A stretch of DNA of 64,000 nucleotides, taken from MFD09286-c1 sp963701015. GTDB lineage: Bacteria; Bacteroidota; Bacteroidia; Bacteroidales; DTGW01. Shown one piece after another: positions 42,238 to 50,477 of the stretch. The position numbers were made by a program, and so were the translations under genes. Positions within the stretch are counted from its first letter, which is position 1, and each line of letters opens with the position of its first letter. The notes below the pieces were generated by a model, which saw only the letters and a program-made list of their open reading frames with translations, was not told the origin of the DNA and ran no database searches. The stretch is from the NCBI GenBank assembly GCA_963701015.1, contig OY969556.1, forward strand, positions 1,054,001 to 1,118,000. The letters are read 5' to 3'.

Positions 42238-43014
42238 TTAAGGATAAAGTCTCTTGAATTCAGAACAAATAATTGCTCCTGCTACAGCAGCATTTAACGA
42301 TTCAGTTTTTATTTCCTTTTTACTGTAATTTGGTATTGAAATTTTATCTGTAATATATTTTTCAATATTTGCAGAAATTCCTTTCGATTCATTGCCTAAA
42401 ACAATAAAACCCGAATTTTTCAATTTTGCTTTGTATATCGATTCACCATGAATAAATGTTCCGTAAATGTTAAAATTCTGAATTTGTTTCATTTCATCTA
42501 ATAACAACTCCAAATTAATATAATTGATATTTACTCTTAAAAATGAACCCATTGTAGCTTGAATGACTTTTGGGTTATAGAGGTCAACAGTATTTTGTGA
42601 GCAAATAATATTTTCAATGCCAAACCAATCAGCCAACCTGATTATGGTACCTAAATTTCCAGGATCTTGAATATCATCTAAAACCAAGGATAGATTTTCT
42701 TGAAGTAGTTGTTTTTCAATGAAGGACAGTTTTTTAGTAGCTATCGCAATAACCTGATTGGGTGTTTTTAACGAACTTATTTTTTTCAAATCATTTAATT
42801 CAGCTTCATACAATTCAATATTATTCAATAATTTATAATTATTGCTAATCCAGTTTTCAGTGGCAATTACAATAGTATTTTCATAGTTGAAATTGAGCAA
42901 TTCATTTACAATTTTCTCACCTTCAACAATAAAAATATTTTCAATGTCACGAAATTTCTTCTGCTGTAACATTGCAAATTCCCTGACTTTATTTTTACTA
43001 ATTTTTTTAATCAT
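42238..43014 (-). CDS. TrmH/SpoU family RNA 2'-O-methyltransferase
   Basis: 258 residues. An N-terminal L30e-like substrate-binding domain (about 1-95) is followed by the SPOUT knot with the three family motifs: DPGNLGTIIRLADWFGI, FIVLGNESKGIS and IPNYSKKEIKTESLNAAVAGAI. It methylates a ribose in tRNA or rRNA; the site is not predictable. It is divergent from the tamL-like gene, an arrangement common in Bacteroidota. A -7 element (TACTTTTG) ends 22 nt before its ATG. Confidence 0.92.
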   Translation of the reverse strand: MIKKISKNKVREFAMLQQKKFRDIENIFIVEGEKIVNELLNFNYENTIVIATENWISNNYKLLNNIELYEAELNDLKKISSLKTPNQVIAIATKKLSFIEKQLLQENLSLVLDDIQDPGNLGTIIRLADWFGIENIICSQNTVDLYNPKVIQATMGSFLRVNINYINLELLLDEMKQIQNFNIYGTFIHGESIYKAKLKNSGFIVLGNESKGISANIEKYITDKISIPNYSKKEIKTESLNAAVAGAIICSEFKRLYP

Positions 43015-43036
43015 AATTGAATGTTTGTTGCATTGC

Positions 43037-43044
43037 CAAAAGTA
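43037..43044 (-). promoter_or_regulatory. -7 element of the SpoU methyltransferase gene
   Basis: The minus strand reads TACTTTTG, an exact TAnnTTTG match ending 22 nt before the ATG at 43014. Confidence 0.4.
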
Positions 43045-43086
43045 CTCAGTTAATATAAATTGAATCTATAGCTTTTGTAAAGTTTT

Positions 43087-45474
43087 TTGCTGATGTTTTT
43101 AAAATATCTAAAGGCTAAGCGAAGTTGTTTATATTTGTTGCCAAAATTTTGGTTCGTGGTTCATTTTATTAAATTATATCTATCACAAATATACGTTCAA
43201 ATCTGTTTTCTGATTTTGAGCGGCTTATTTTTTGCTTCATGTAATTCGGTAAAATACGTTCCTGATGATAAATACTTACTCAATAAAAATATTATAAATT
43301 TTGATAATAAAGACATTCCAAAGAACGAAATAGAAGGTTTGCTTAAACAAAAATCGAATAAAAAAATATTGGGTTATTTTAGGTTTCATCTGGGTTTATA
43401 TAATTTATCTAAACCGGGAAGTGAAAAATGGTTTAGCCGAACAATGAAAAAAATAGGTGAAGAACCTGTAATTTATGATAAAATTCAAACTGAAAAATCA
43501 GATGATCAAATTTTATTGTTTTTTAAAAATAAAGGTTATTATAATGCTGTTGTAAGGGATACAGTCATTTTTTATAAAAAAAAGGCAAATGTTACTTATA
43601 CTATTCATTCGGGCAAACCCTATACTATTAACAATTTAAATTTTAAAATTGATGATAAAAAAATTCAAACACTAGTTTTAAATGATACCGTAAATAGTTT
43701 ATTAAAATCCGGCACTCCATTTGATGTGGATAATTTACAAAACGAAAGGCAACGAATTGAAACATTTCTTAAAAACAAAGGATATTTTGCATTTTCAAAA
43801 GAAGATATAAGTTTTGAAGCCGATTCAGATTTAAATAGCAATGAGGTAAATTTAATGTTGAATTTCAAAAATGAAACTCGAAACAAAGATAGTATTGCAA
43901 TTTTGAACCCTGAATATACACCTTATAAAGTTGGTAATATTCAGGTAATAGTTGATAAAAATGATAATGGGGATACGCTTGAGGAAAATAATATATTTAT
44001 GCGCGATACCTTTTTAATTAACGATATTTATGTAATTTACAAACATAAAGCTACTGTAAAGCCATCATTACTCGCGAACGATGTTTATATTGAACCTGAT
44101 GAATTATTTAATCAAAATCAGGTTGATGAGACATATAGAAGCCTGTCAGCCTTACATATTTTTAAATTTGTCAATATAGTATTTTCAGAAACACCTAATA
44201 AAGACAGTTCGGGATATAAAAGAATTAATTGTCAAATATATTTAACATCAACAAACTACCAATCATACCAAACCGAAGGTGAAATTACATATTCGTCGGG
44301 GTTGGGAGTTGCCGGTAGTTTAACGTACCAACATAAAAACTTATTTAAAGGTGCTGAAAATTTTAATTTAAGTTTTAAAGCTGCCACAGAAGCAATAAAG
44401 GAAATTAATGCAACAAAGTATTTTCAAACCTATGAATATAGTGGTGAAGCAAAAATTCAATTTCCAAAATTCCTTTTGCCAAATGCACAGACTTTTGTAA
44501 GAAAATATAATCCCAGAACTGAATTATCTTTTTCATATAATTATTTAGAACGGCCTGATTACACCATTTCAACTGCAAAAATGGCATTTGGTTATAATTG
44601 GAAAGGTAATAAATACACAAGCTTTCAGGTTTTGCCAATTAATTTGAACTATGTAAGGTTATTAAGCATTTCTGACACCTTTAAAAATCAAATATCAAAT
44701 ACTGTTTTGCAATATAGTTTTCAAAACCACATGGTATCAGTAACAAGTTTGAATTTCACATTCAATAATCAAAAGCCCAAAAAGAATACAAATTTTTATT
44801 ATATTCATATTAATTTAGAATCAGCTGGAAATGTATTGGACGTGGCAAATAAGGCACTTAATAATAAAGCCGATTCAAACGGTTATACCATTTTCAAAAT
44901 ACCATTTTCACAGTTTATTAAAAGTGATATTGATTTCAGATATTATTTACCTGTAAATGAAACTGATAAAATAGTTTATCGGATATTTGGAGGAGCTGCT
45001 TTTCCTTACGGAAATTCTAAAACAATTCCATTTGAAGAGGAATATTTTTCAGGTGGAGCTTATGGAATTCGAGCCTGGCAGGCTCGAAGCCTTGGCCCAG
45101 GATCATATTTAATTAGCAAAAATAACTATCCCGATGAAATTGCAGATATTAAACTTGAAGGCAACATTGAATACAGGTTTAAATTATTTTGGATTCTCGA
45201 AGGTGCCTTGTTTGTTGATGCTGGAAATATTTGGTCGATTGATAGAAACGATCCGCGTGAAGGCGCAGTATTTAAAGGAACTGAATTTTATAAACAAATA
45301 GCTGTTGGTTCTGGCATTGGCACTCGCTTCGATTTTTCGTTTTTCATTTTTCGTTTTGATGTTGGGTTTAAAATGCGTGATCCTTCTGAACCTGTTAACT
45401 CTAGGTGGTGTTTCAATAAAAACATTACTGGTAAATATTTAAATTATAATATTGGCATTGGTTACCCATTCTAA
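43087..45474 (+). CDS. tamL: TamL-like BamA-family outer-membrane lipoprotein
   Basis: The frame from 43087 gives 795 residues, but the first about 23 are unusual for a signal peptide. A GTG at 43156 would place the start directly before FLILSGLFFASC, a lipobox, giving 772 residues. After the lipidated Cys come NSVKYVPDDKYLLNKN, typical of TamL, then POTRA-like domains (about 60-300) and a 16-strand Omp85 barrel with FEEEYFSGGAYGIRAWQARSLGPGSY and a terminal strand ending in Phe. TamL is the Bacteroidota TamA relative, which works with TamB in outer-membrane biogenesis. No tamB gene follows here. Confidence 0.85.
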   Translation: MLMFLKYLKAKRSCLYLLPKFWFVVHFIKLYLSQIYVQICFLILSGLFFASCNSVKYVPDDKYLLNKNIINFDNKDIPKNEIEGLLKQKSNKKILGYFRFHLGLYNLSKPGSEKWFSRTMKKIGEEPVIYDKIQTEKSDDQILLFFKNKGYYNAVVRDTVIFYKKKANVTYTIHSGKPYTINNLNFKIDDKKIQTLVLNDTVNSLLKSGTPFDVDNLQNERQRIETFLKNKGYFAFSKEDISFEADSDLNSNEVNLMLNFKNETRNKDSIAILNPEYTPYKVGNIQVIVDKNDNGDTLEENNIFMRDTFLINDIYVIYKHKATVKPSLLANDVYIEPDELFNQNQVDETYRSLSALHIFKFVNIVFSETPNKDSSGYKRINCQIYLTSTNYQSYQTEGEITYSSGLGVAGSLTYQHKNLFKGAENFNLSFKAATEAIKEINATKYFQTYEYSGEAKIQFPKFLLPNAQTFVRKYNPRTELSFSYNYLERPDYTISTAKMAFGYNWKGNKYTSFQVLPINLNYVRLLSISDTFKNQISNTVLQYSFQNHMVSVTSLNFTFNNQKPKKNTNFYYIHINLESAGNVLDVANKALNNKADSNGYTIFKIPFSQFIKSDIDFRYYLPVNETDKIVYRIFGGAAFPYGNSKTIPFEEEYFSGGAYGIRAWQARSLGPGSYLISKNNYPDEIADIKLEGNIEYRFKLFWILEGALFVDAGNIWSIDRNDPREGAVFKGTEFYKQIAVGSGIGTRFDFSFFIFRFDVGFKMRDPSEPVNSRWCFNKNITGKYLNYNIGIGYPF
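43130..43137 (+). promoter_or_regulatory. -7 element inside the long frame of the tamL-like gene
   Basis: TATATTTG, an exact match, lies 18 nt before a GTG at 43156. If real, the tamL-like protein starts at 43156, not at the ATG at 43087. Confidence 0.35.
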
Positions 45475-45577
45475 ATTTAGTACTTCCAAAACTTTCCTTA
45501 CAATTTTGTTTTCCGATTTAAAATTATTTATTTTTATTTCAGGTTTGATATGCTTTAATTATATTAAAACTCTTTGA

Positions 45578-46450
45578 ATGAATAAGAAATTTTTAAAAGA
45601 ATATTTTACATTCTCAACATCGGTTAGGCGAGGAATTTATGTATTACTCGTGCTAATAATACTAATAATATTCCTACCTTATATTTATCATATTTTTATT
45701 TTTACTAATCAACAGCAATTTTCCAATAACGATTTCAAATCGTTTGACTGTGCTTTTTCATTGATAAAGGCAAAAGAATCAAAAGTGTACCAGGTTCCTG
45801 AGTCAAAAATTGATCCGAATAAGCTTACTGAAAACCAATGGATTAAATTTGGGCTTCCGTCAAAAACGGTTGGTATTATTACCAAGTTTCAAAAAAAAGG
45901 AGGCAGATTTTTTGCTGCTAATGACCTTTTAAAAATTTATGGTTTCGACACTTCAGTATATCACCGTATTGAAAATTACTTGGTGTTTCCTGAAGTTCCT
46001 AAAATTAAAGTGGATAAGCAAAATAAAATCCCATTTAATGTTAAAAATGAAATTTCAATTCAGGAAATTAATTCGGCTGATACTTTCGAATTAATTAAAC
46101 TTCCAGGAATTGGTTTTACTTTAGCTTCAAGAATAATTAAATACCGAAAATTGTTGGGAGGGTTTGTAAATACGCGCCAATTGCTTGAGGTTTATGGTTT
46201 AACAAACGACAATTTCATTAAATTTTCAAAATATATAATTGTAGATTCAAACTTGGTAAAAAAAATAAATTTAAATACAATTTCACAAGTTGAATTAATG
46301 AAACATCCATATATTGGGAAATACAAAGCATCTGTTATAATAAAATACCGTAATTTTAAGGGTAAAATAGAATCATTAAATGAATTGGCAAAAAATGGAA
46401 TTTTAAAACAAGATGAAATTGATAAACTTTCAAATTATTTTATCTTTTAA
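45578..46450 (+). CDS. membrane-anchored helix-hairpin-helix protein (ComEA-like)
   Basis: 290 residues. One membrane helix (about 20-42) is followed by three helix-hairpin-helix units: one near residues 85-130 (GLPSKTVGIITKFQKKGGRF), one at about 160-210 (INSADTFELIKLPGIGFTLASRIIKYRKLLGGF) and one at about 225-285 (INLNTISQVELMKHPYIGKYKASVIIKYR). These modules bind DNA without sequence preference; ComEA uses one in DNA uptake. Here three copies sit outside the membrane. Its job, DNA uptake or otherwise, is not shown. Confidence 0.85.
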   Translation: MNKKFLKEYFTFSTSVRRGIYVLLVLIILIIFLPYIYHIFIFTNQQQFSNNDFKSFDCAFSLIKAKESKVYQVPESKIDPNKLTENQWIKFGLPSKTVGIITKFQKKGGRFFAANDLLKIYGFDTSVYHRIENYLVFPEVPKIKVDKQNKIPFNVKNEISIQEINSADTFELIKLPGIGFTLASRIIKYRKLLGGFVNTRQLLEVYGLTNDNFIKFSKYIIVDSNLVKKINLNTISQVELMKHPYIGKYKASVIIKYRNFKGKIESLNELAKNGILKQDEIDKLSNYFIF

Positions 46451-46552
46451 TTTTAAATTACTTACAATCAAACAGATAAAAAATTAATAATTATTAATAA
46501 TCATTAAAAATTTTGGCTGCAACTCTCAATAAATAAATTTTTTAATAATAAC

Positions 46553-46584
46553 TTTGAATTATAATAACCAAATTAATAAATTTG
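46553..46584 (+). promoter_or_regulatory. promoter of rpsU
   Basis: TTTG at 46553-46556, a 20-nt spacer and TAAATTTG at 46577-46584: a full match to the Bacteroidota consensus, ending 23 nt before the rpsU ATG. Confidence 0.65.
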
Positions 46585-46607
46585 CGGCTCACTAAAAAAA
46601 ATGAAGT

Positions 46608-46799
46608 ATGATTATTGTTCCTATTAAAGAAGGTGAAAACCTTGAACGTGCATTAAAAAAATTTAAAAGAAAATTTGAAAAAACTGGAGTTGTGAAAGAA
46701 TTACGTGAACGTCAATTTTTTACAAAACCATCAATAAAAAAACGTCAGGAAGTTATTCACGCTGTTTATAAACAGCAAATGCAACAAGACGAAGAATAA
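46608..46799 (+). CDS. rpsU: 30S ribosomal protein S21
   Basis: 63 residues, basic, with the S21 pattern MIIVPIKEGENLERALKKFKRK and then ELRERQFFTKPSIKKRQE. S21 sits on the 30S platform near the anti-Shine-Dalgarno end of 16S rRNA. It opens the rpsU-xerC-hpf transcription unit and has a consensus promoter. In Bacteroidota S21 helps to mask the anti-SD sequence, which fits the general lack of SD motifs in this window. Confidence 0.95.
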   Translation: MIIVPIKEGENLERALKKFKRKFEKTGVVKELRERQFFTKPSIKKRQEVIHAVYKQQMQQDEE

Positions 46800-46853
46800 T
46801 CTTGTTAATAATCTTGCTTTTGACAGTTTCCCAAATAGTAATTTAATGGTGTA

Positions 46854-47738
46854 ATGTGTATGCAACACCTTGAAGCATTTTTAAATTATTTAAAATTTGA
46901 AAAACGTTTTTCAAGGCATACCCAGTTATCATATAAAATTGATCTTAAACAATTTGTGCAATTTTTGATTGAAACTGGCCAAATCGATGATTTTACAATG
47001 GTTGATCATCGTTTAATCCGTAAGTGGATTATTACGCTAGTAGATAACAAAATCTCAGCAAGTACTGTAAACAGGAAACTTTCAGCATTAAAAACGTTCT
47101 TTAAATTCTTGCAAAGAAATAATATTGTTAAGAGTAATCCGGTAGATAAAATTATTTCGCTTAAGACAAGCAAAAGATTGCCTTCATTTGTTGATGAAAA
47201 ACAAATGGATGAATTAATAGATGAGGTTGAATTTGGTGAAGGTTTTATAGGTTTTAGGGATAGGATGATAATTGAAACATTTTATTTCACTGGAATACGA
47301 TTGTCGGAACTTATAAATATTAAAGATAATGATATTGATTTTAATTCCCTTACACTAAAAGTTTTAGGAAAAAGGAATAAAGAACGAATCATACCCATTA
47401 ACCGCGATTTTGCTATTCGATTAAAAGATTATATAAAGTTTAAAAATCAAACAGTAAATTCAGCTTATATTTTTATTTCAATAAAGGGCAAAATACTTTA
47501 TTCAAAAGCAGTTTACAGAATAATACATAAATATTTACAATTGGTAACTCCAATTGATAAAAAAAGCCCACACGTATTACGACATACATTTGCAACACAT
47601 TTGTTAAATCATGGGGCCGATTTAAATGCAATAAAGGAACTTTTGGGGCATGCTAATTTATCTGCAACACAGGTTTATACACACAATACATTTGAGAAAT
47701 TGACTAAAATTTATAAACAAGCCCATCCCCGGGCATAA
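46854..47738 (+). CDS. tyrosine recombinase XerC/XerD
   Basis: 294 residues, or 292 from the Met two codons later. The N-terminal SAM-like core-binding domain (FLNYLKFEKRFSRHTQLSY) is followed by the catalytic domain with Arg in TGIRLSEL, HVLRHTFATHL (His-x2-Arg), LGHANLSATQVYTH (His and nucleophile Tyr). All catalytic residues are intact. It probably resolves chromosome dimers at dif. Its fixed place between rpsU and hpf marks it as the housekeeping enzyme, not a mobile-element integrase. Confidence 0.9.
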   Translation: MCMQHLEAFLNYLKFEKRFSRHTQLSYKIDLKQFVQFLIETGQIDDFTMVDHRLIRKWIITLVDNKISASTVNRKLSALKTFFKFLQRNNIVKSNPVDKIISLKTSKRLPSFVDEKQMDELIDEVEFGEGFIGFRDRMIIETFYFTGIRLSELINIKDNDIDFNSLTLKVLGKRNKERIIPINRDFAIRLKDYIKFKNQTVNSAYIFISIKGKILYSKAVYRIIHKYLQLVTPIDKKSPHVLRHTFATHLLNHGADLNAIKELLGHANLSATQVYTHNTFEKLTKIYKQAHPRA

Positions 47739-47743
47739 ACGAT

Positions 47744-47749
47744 AGGAGG
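47744..47749 (+). promoter_or_regulatory. perfect Shine-Dalgarno before hpf
   Basis: AGGAGG, seven bases before the ATG of hpf at 47757. A perfect SD is unusual in this AT-rich, largely SD-less window. Confidence 0.7.
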
Positions 47750-47756
47750 ATGTGTT

Positions 47757-48056
47757 ATGAATATTAAAATTCAAACCCTGCATTTCAACGCTGATAAGAA
47801 GTTGATTGATTTTACTGAAAAGAAAGTAGAAAAATTAATGAAGTTTTATGAAGCTATAGTTAGCGCAGAGGTAACATTTAAGCTTGATAAAAATCAAACT
47901 GAAGAAAATAAAATAGCAGAAGTAAAATTGGAAATTCCAGGAAACGATTCCTTTGCTAAACGCCAGTGTAAGACGTTTGAAGAAGCTATTGATGAAGTAG
48001 TTGATGCATTAAAGAAACAACTTACTAAACACAAGGAAAAACAACGTGGGGTGTAA
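47757..48056 (+). CDS. hpf: ribosome hibernation-promoting factor, short form
   Basis: 99 residues with the beta-alpha-beta-beta-beta-alpha pattern of the S30AE family: IKIQTLHFNADKKLIDFTEKKV, then VTFKLDKNQTEENKIAEVKLEIPG, then FEEAIDEVVDALKKQLTKHKEK. The short form lacks the C-terminal dimerisation domain. It binds the 30S decoding region and inactivates idle ribosomes in stationary phase. The gene follows xerC by 18 bp and has a perfect Shine-Dalgarno. Confidence 0.94.
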   Translation: MNIKIQTLHFNADKKLIDFTEKKVEKLMKFYEAIVSAEVTFKLDKNQTEENKIAEVKLEIPGNDSFAKRQCKTFEEAIDEVVDALKKQLTKHKEKQRGV

Positions 48057-48081
48057 TTTTTTCAAAAAAAATAATGTTTTT

Positions 48082-48112
48082 TTTGATTAGTAAATAAAAT
48101 ATCATACATTTG
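48082..48112 (+). promoter_or_regulatory. promoter of the tRNA cluster
   Basis: TTTG at 48082-48085, a 19-nt spacer, and TACATTTG at 48105-48112. This is an exact match to TTTG-N19-TAnnTTTG. Transcription should begin near 48119, giving a leader of about 130 nt before the first tRNA. Confidence 0.7.
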
Positions 48113-48247
48113 CGAACCCAAAAATAAAGCAGCTTTCGGTCAATTAATTAACCTTAAATTGCTTTTTTAGGGAAGAATTGTTTGTAAAATATCATAGCGG
48201 CTCTAAAAAATCGGATTTTAAATTCCGACAATTGGGTGAATAAAAAT

Positions 48248-48321
48248 GCCGATGTAGCTCAGCTGGTTAGAGCAGCTGATTTGTAATCAGCAGGTCGCGG
48301 GTTCGAATCCCCCCATCGGCT
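48248..48321 (+). tRNA. tRNA-Thr (anticodon TGT)
   Basis: A 74-nt cloverleaf. Acceptor GCCGATG pairs with CATCGGC, the D-arm is GCTC/GAGC, the anticodon loop is TTTGTAA and the T-loop is TTCGAAT. CCA is not encoded. Confidence 0.96.
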
Positions 48322-48386
48322 CATAAAATTGATTTTTAAAGTCAATTTTAATAAAATGAAGTTCTTTATATTTTGAAAAAATAGTT

Positions 48387-48469
48387 GGGGAGATACCAAA
48401 GTGGCCAACTGGGGCAGACTGTAAATCTGTTGTCTGATGACTTCGGAGGTTCGAATCCTCCTCTCCCCA
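48387..48469 (+). tRNA. tRNA-Tyr (anticodon GTA)
   Basis: An 83-nt class II tRNA with a long variable arm. Acceptor GGGGAGA pairs with TCTCCCC, the anticodon loop is CTGTAAA, and the T-arm is GGAGG TTCGAAT CCTCC. CCA is not encoded. Confidence 0.96.
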
Positions 48470-48491
48470 CAAGGCAGTTTGGTGTAAAGAT

Positions 48492-48549
48492 TTAAGAACA
48501 AGAAGTTAAGAGTTAATAGACTCTTTGTTCTTAACTTTTAACTCTTAAC
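48492..48549 (+). repeat. interleaved inverted repeats between tRNA-Tyr and tRNA-Gly
   Basis: Four segments alternate. TTAAGAACAA (48492-48501) complements TTGTTCTTAA (48525-48534), and GTTAAGAGTTAA (48505-48516) complements TTAACTCTTAAC (48538-48549). The order A-B-A'-B' allows two alternative hairpins or a pseudoknot in the tRNA precursor. Confidence 0.6.
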
Positions 48550-48557
48550 TAAAAAAC

Positions 48558-48630
48558 GCGGGAGTAGCTCAGTTGGTAGAGCATAACCCTTCCAAGGTTA
48601 GGGTCGCGGGTTCGAGTCTCGTCTCCCGCT
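48558..48630 (+). tRNA. tRNA-Gly (anticodon TCC)
   Basis: A 73-nt cloverleaf. Acceptor GCGGGAG pairs with CTCCCGC, the D-arm is GCTC/GAGC, the anticodon loop is CTTCCAA, and the T-loop is TTCGAGT. CCA is not encoded. Confidence 0.96.
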
Positions 48631-48699
48631 CATTTTTAAGCAGTTGTGGTAATTTGAGCGCCTGCTGGGACATTAAGCTACAACTAAGAAATTTTAAAA

Positions 48700-48771
48700 G
48701 CCGTTGTAGCTCAGGGGTAGAGCACTTCCTTGGTAAGGAAGGGGTCATGGGTTCAATTCCCATCAATGGCT
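48700..48771 (+). tRNA. tRNA-Thr (anticodon GGT)
   Basis: A 72-nt cloverleaf. Acceptor GCCGTTG pairs with CAATGGC (one G-U), the anticodon loop is TTGGTAA, and the T-loop is TTCAATT. This is the second threonine isoacceptor of the cluster. Confidence 0.95.
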
Positions 48772-48823
48772 CAAAATAATTAAAAAAAAGTTCATTGGTA
48801 TTTTTTTGATTTTTCGCTTTAAT

Positions 48824-48831
48824 TACCTTTG
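48824..48831 (+). promoter_or_regulatory. -7 element upstream of tuf
   Basis: TACCTTTG, an exact TAnnTTTG match, in the 137-nt gap between tRNA-Thr and tuf and 77 nt before the tuf ATG. A T-rich -33 region precedes it, but the TTTG there is only 15 nt away. Confidence 0.45.
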
Positions 48832-48908
48832 TGGTTTAATTTTTTGTGAAAAACTTTTAGAATAAGATACGAATAAACAATTAATAACTTTCAACAAATT
48901 ATCGAGTT

Positions 48909-50096
48909 ATGGCAAAAGAAAAATTTGACAGGTCAAAACCTCACGTTAATATTGGTACTATTGGCCATGTTGACCATGGTAAAACTACATTAACTGCAGC
49001 TATCACAATGGTACTTGCAAAAAAAGGACTTTCAGAAATTCGTTCATTCGATTCTATCGATAACGCACCTGAAGAAAAAGAACGTGGTATTACAATTAAT
49101 ACTGCTCACGTTGAATATCAAACAGCAAACCGCCACTACGCGCATGTAGATTGTCCTGGTCACGCTGACTATGTTAAAAACATGGTTACTGGTGCTGCAC
49201 AAATGGATGGTGCAATTATAGTTGTTGCTGCAACTGATGGTCCTATGCCTCAGACACGTGAACATATTTTGCTGGCCCGTCAGGTAAATGTTCCTAAAAT
49301 TGTTGTTTTTATGAACAAAGTTGACATGGTTGATGACGCTGAAATGCTCGACCTTGTTGAAATGGAAATGAGAGAATTATTAAACTTCTATAAATTCGAA
49401 GGCGATATTGCTCCTGTAATCCGTGGTTCAGCTCTTGGTGCACTGAATGGTGAAGCCAAATGGGAAGACAAAGTAATGGAATTAATGGATGCTGTAGATA
49501 CATTTATTCCAATTCCTCCTCGTGAAACTGAAAAACCTTTCCTTATGCCAGTTGAAGATGTATTTTCAATTACTGGTCGTGGAACAGTTGCAACCGGTCG
49601 TATTGAAACTGGCGTTGTAAACGTAGGTGAAGAAATGCAGTTGGTTGGATTAGGTGCTGAAGGTAAAAAAACTGTTGTTACTGGTGTTGAAATGTTTCGT
49701 AAACTTCTTGACAGGGGTGAAGCAGGTGATAACGTTGGTCTTTTACTCCGTGGAGTTGACAAAGAAGAAATTAAGCGTGGTATGGTTATTGCAAAACCAG
49801 GTTCAATTACACCTCACACTACTTTCAAAGCTGAAGTTTATGTTTTGAAAAAAGAAGAAGGTGGACGTCATACACCATTCCATAATAAGTATCGTCCTCA
49901 GTTTTATATTCGTACACTTGATGTAACTGGTGAGATTGATCTTCCAGAAGGACGTGAAATGGTTATGCCTGGTGATAACGTAACAATTACAGTAAAATTG
50001 ATTTATCCTGTAGCTATTAACCAAGGTCTTCGTTTCGCTATTCGCGAAGGTGGTCGTACAGTTGGTGCAGGTCAGGTAATTGAGATTGTTGAATAA
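48909..50096 (+). CDS. tuf: elongation factor Tu
   Basis: 395 residues, standard EF-Tu length. GTP-binding motifs are GHVDHGKTTL (G1), RGITINTAHVEY (switch I), DCPGHADYV (G3) and NKVD (G4). Domains 2 and 3 follow with RGTVATGRIETG and MPGDNVTI. It delivers aminoacyl-tRNA to the ribosome. It lies between the tRNA cluster and tRNA-Trp and is followed by a terminator-like hairpin. Confidence 0.98.
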   Translation: MAKEKFDRSKPHVNIGTIGHVDHGKTTLTAAITMVLAKKGLSEIRSFDSIDNAPEEKERGITINTAHVEYQTANRHYAHVDCPGHADYVKNMVTGAAQMDGAIIVVAATDGPMPQTREHILLARQVNVPKIVVFMNKVDMVDDAEMLDLVEMEMRELLNFYKFEGDIAPVIRGSALGALNGEAKWEDKVMELMDAVDTFIPIPPRETEKPFLMPVEDVFSITGRGTVATGRIETGVVNVGEEMQLVGLGAEGKKTVVTGVEMFRKLLDRGEAGDNVGLLLRGVDKEEIKRGMVIAKPGSITPHTTFKAEVYVLKKEEGGRHTPFHNKYRPQFYIRTLDVTGEIDLPEGREMVMPGDNVTITVKLIYPVAINQGLRFAIREGGRTVGAGQVIEIVE

Positions 50097-50122
50097 TACT
50101 GATTATTAACATATTAGAATTG

Positions 50123-50159
50123 AAAGTTCGGGAGTGAAATACTCTTCGAACTTTTTATT
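50123..50159 (+). terminator. hairpin after tuf
   Basis: AAAGTTCG (50123-50130) pairs with CGAACTTT (50147-50154), extended by GGAGT/ACTCT, and is followed by a short T-run. It may partly separate tuf from tRNA-Trp and secE. Confidence 0.7.
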
Positions 50160-50172
50160 CTGAATACGGGAT

Positions 50173-50245
50173 ACGGGTGTAGCTCAGTTGGTAGAGCACT
50201 GGTCTCCAAAACCAGGTGTCGGGCGTTCGAGTCGCTCCTCCCGTG
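50173..50245 (+). tRNA. tRNA-Trp (anticodon CCA)
   Basis: A 73-nt cloverleaf between tuf and secE. Acceptor ACGGGTG pairs with CTCCCGT with one T-T mismatch at the sixth pair. The anticodon loop is CTCCAAA and the discriminator base is G, as expected for tRNA-Trp. Confidence 0.95.
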
Positions 50246-50261
50246 CAAATAATTTTGAACT

Positions 50262-50462
50262 ATGAAATTTTTTAGTAGTATTAAAAATTACATACAGGAA
50301 TCATTTGTAGAACTAATGCAAAAGGTATCCTGGCCTACTTGGAGCGAGCTTCAAAGTAGTGCTATTGTAGTTATGATAGCAACTGTAATTATTGCTGTTG
50401 TAGTGCTTGGAATGGATATGACATTTAAGAATGTAATCGGATTTATTTACAGTATTTTTTAA
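50262..50462 (+). CDS. secE: preprotein translocase subunit SecE
   Basis: 66 residues, the short single-helix SecE type. An amphipathic N-terminal helix (SFVELMQKVSWPTWSELQSS) carries the conserved KVSWP motif, followed by one membrane helix (about 38-60). It clamps SecY in the inner-membrane translocon. It is the first protein gene after tRNA-Trp and is followed by nusG after 15 bp. Confidence 0.95.
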   Translation: MKFFSSIKNYIQESFVELMQKVSWPTWSELQSSAIVVMIATVIIAVVVLGMDMTFKNVIGFIYSIF

Positions 50463-50477
50463 AAGTCAGGAAATTCA

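Noticed and set aside
46854..47738. Tyrosine recombinase as sign of a prophage or integrated island
   Set aside because: It lies in the conserved rpsU-xerC-hpf order and no phage genes, att repeats or tRNA truncation are seen. It is best read as the housekeeping XerC/D.
48259..48779. Open frames of 61-80 codons across the tRNA cluster on both strands
   Set aside because: They lie over tRNA-Thr, tRNA-Tyr, tRNA-Gly and tRNA-Thr, whose cloverleafs are clear. The frames are by-products of tRNA sequence.
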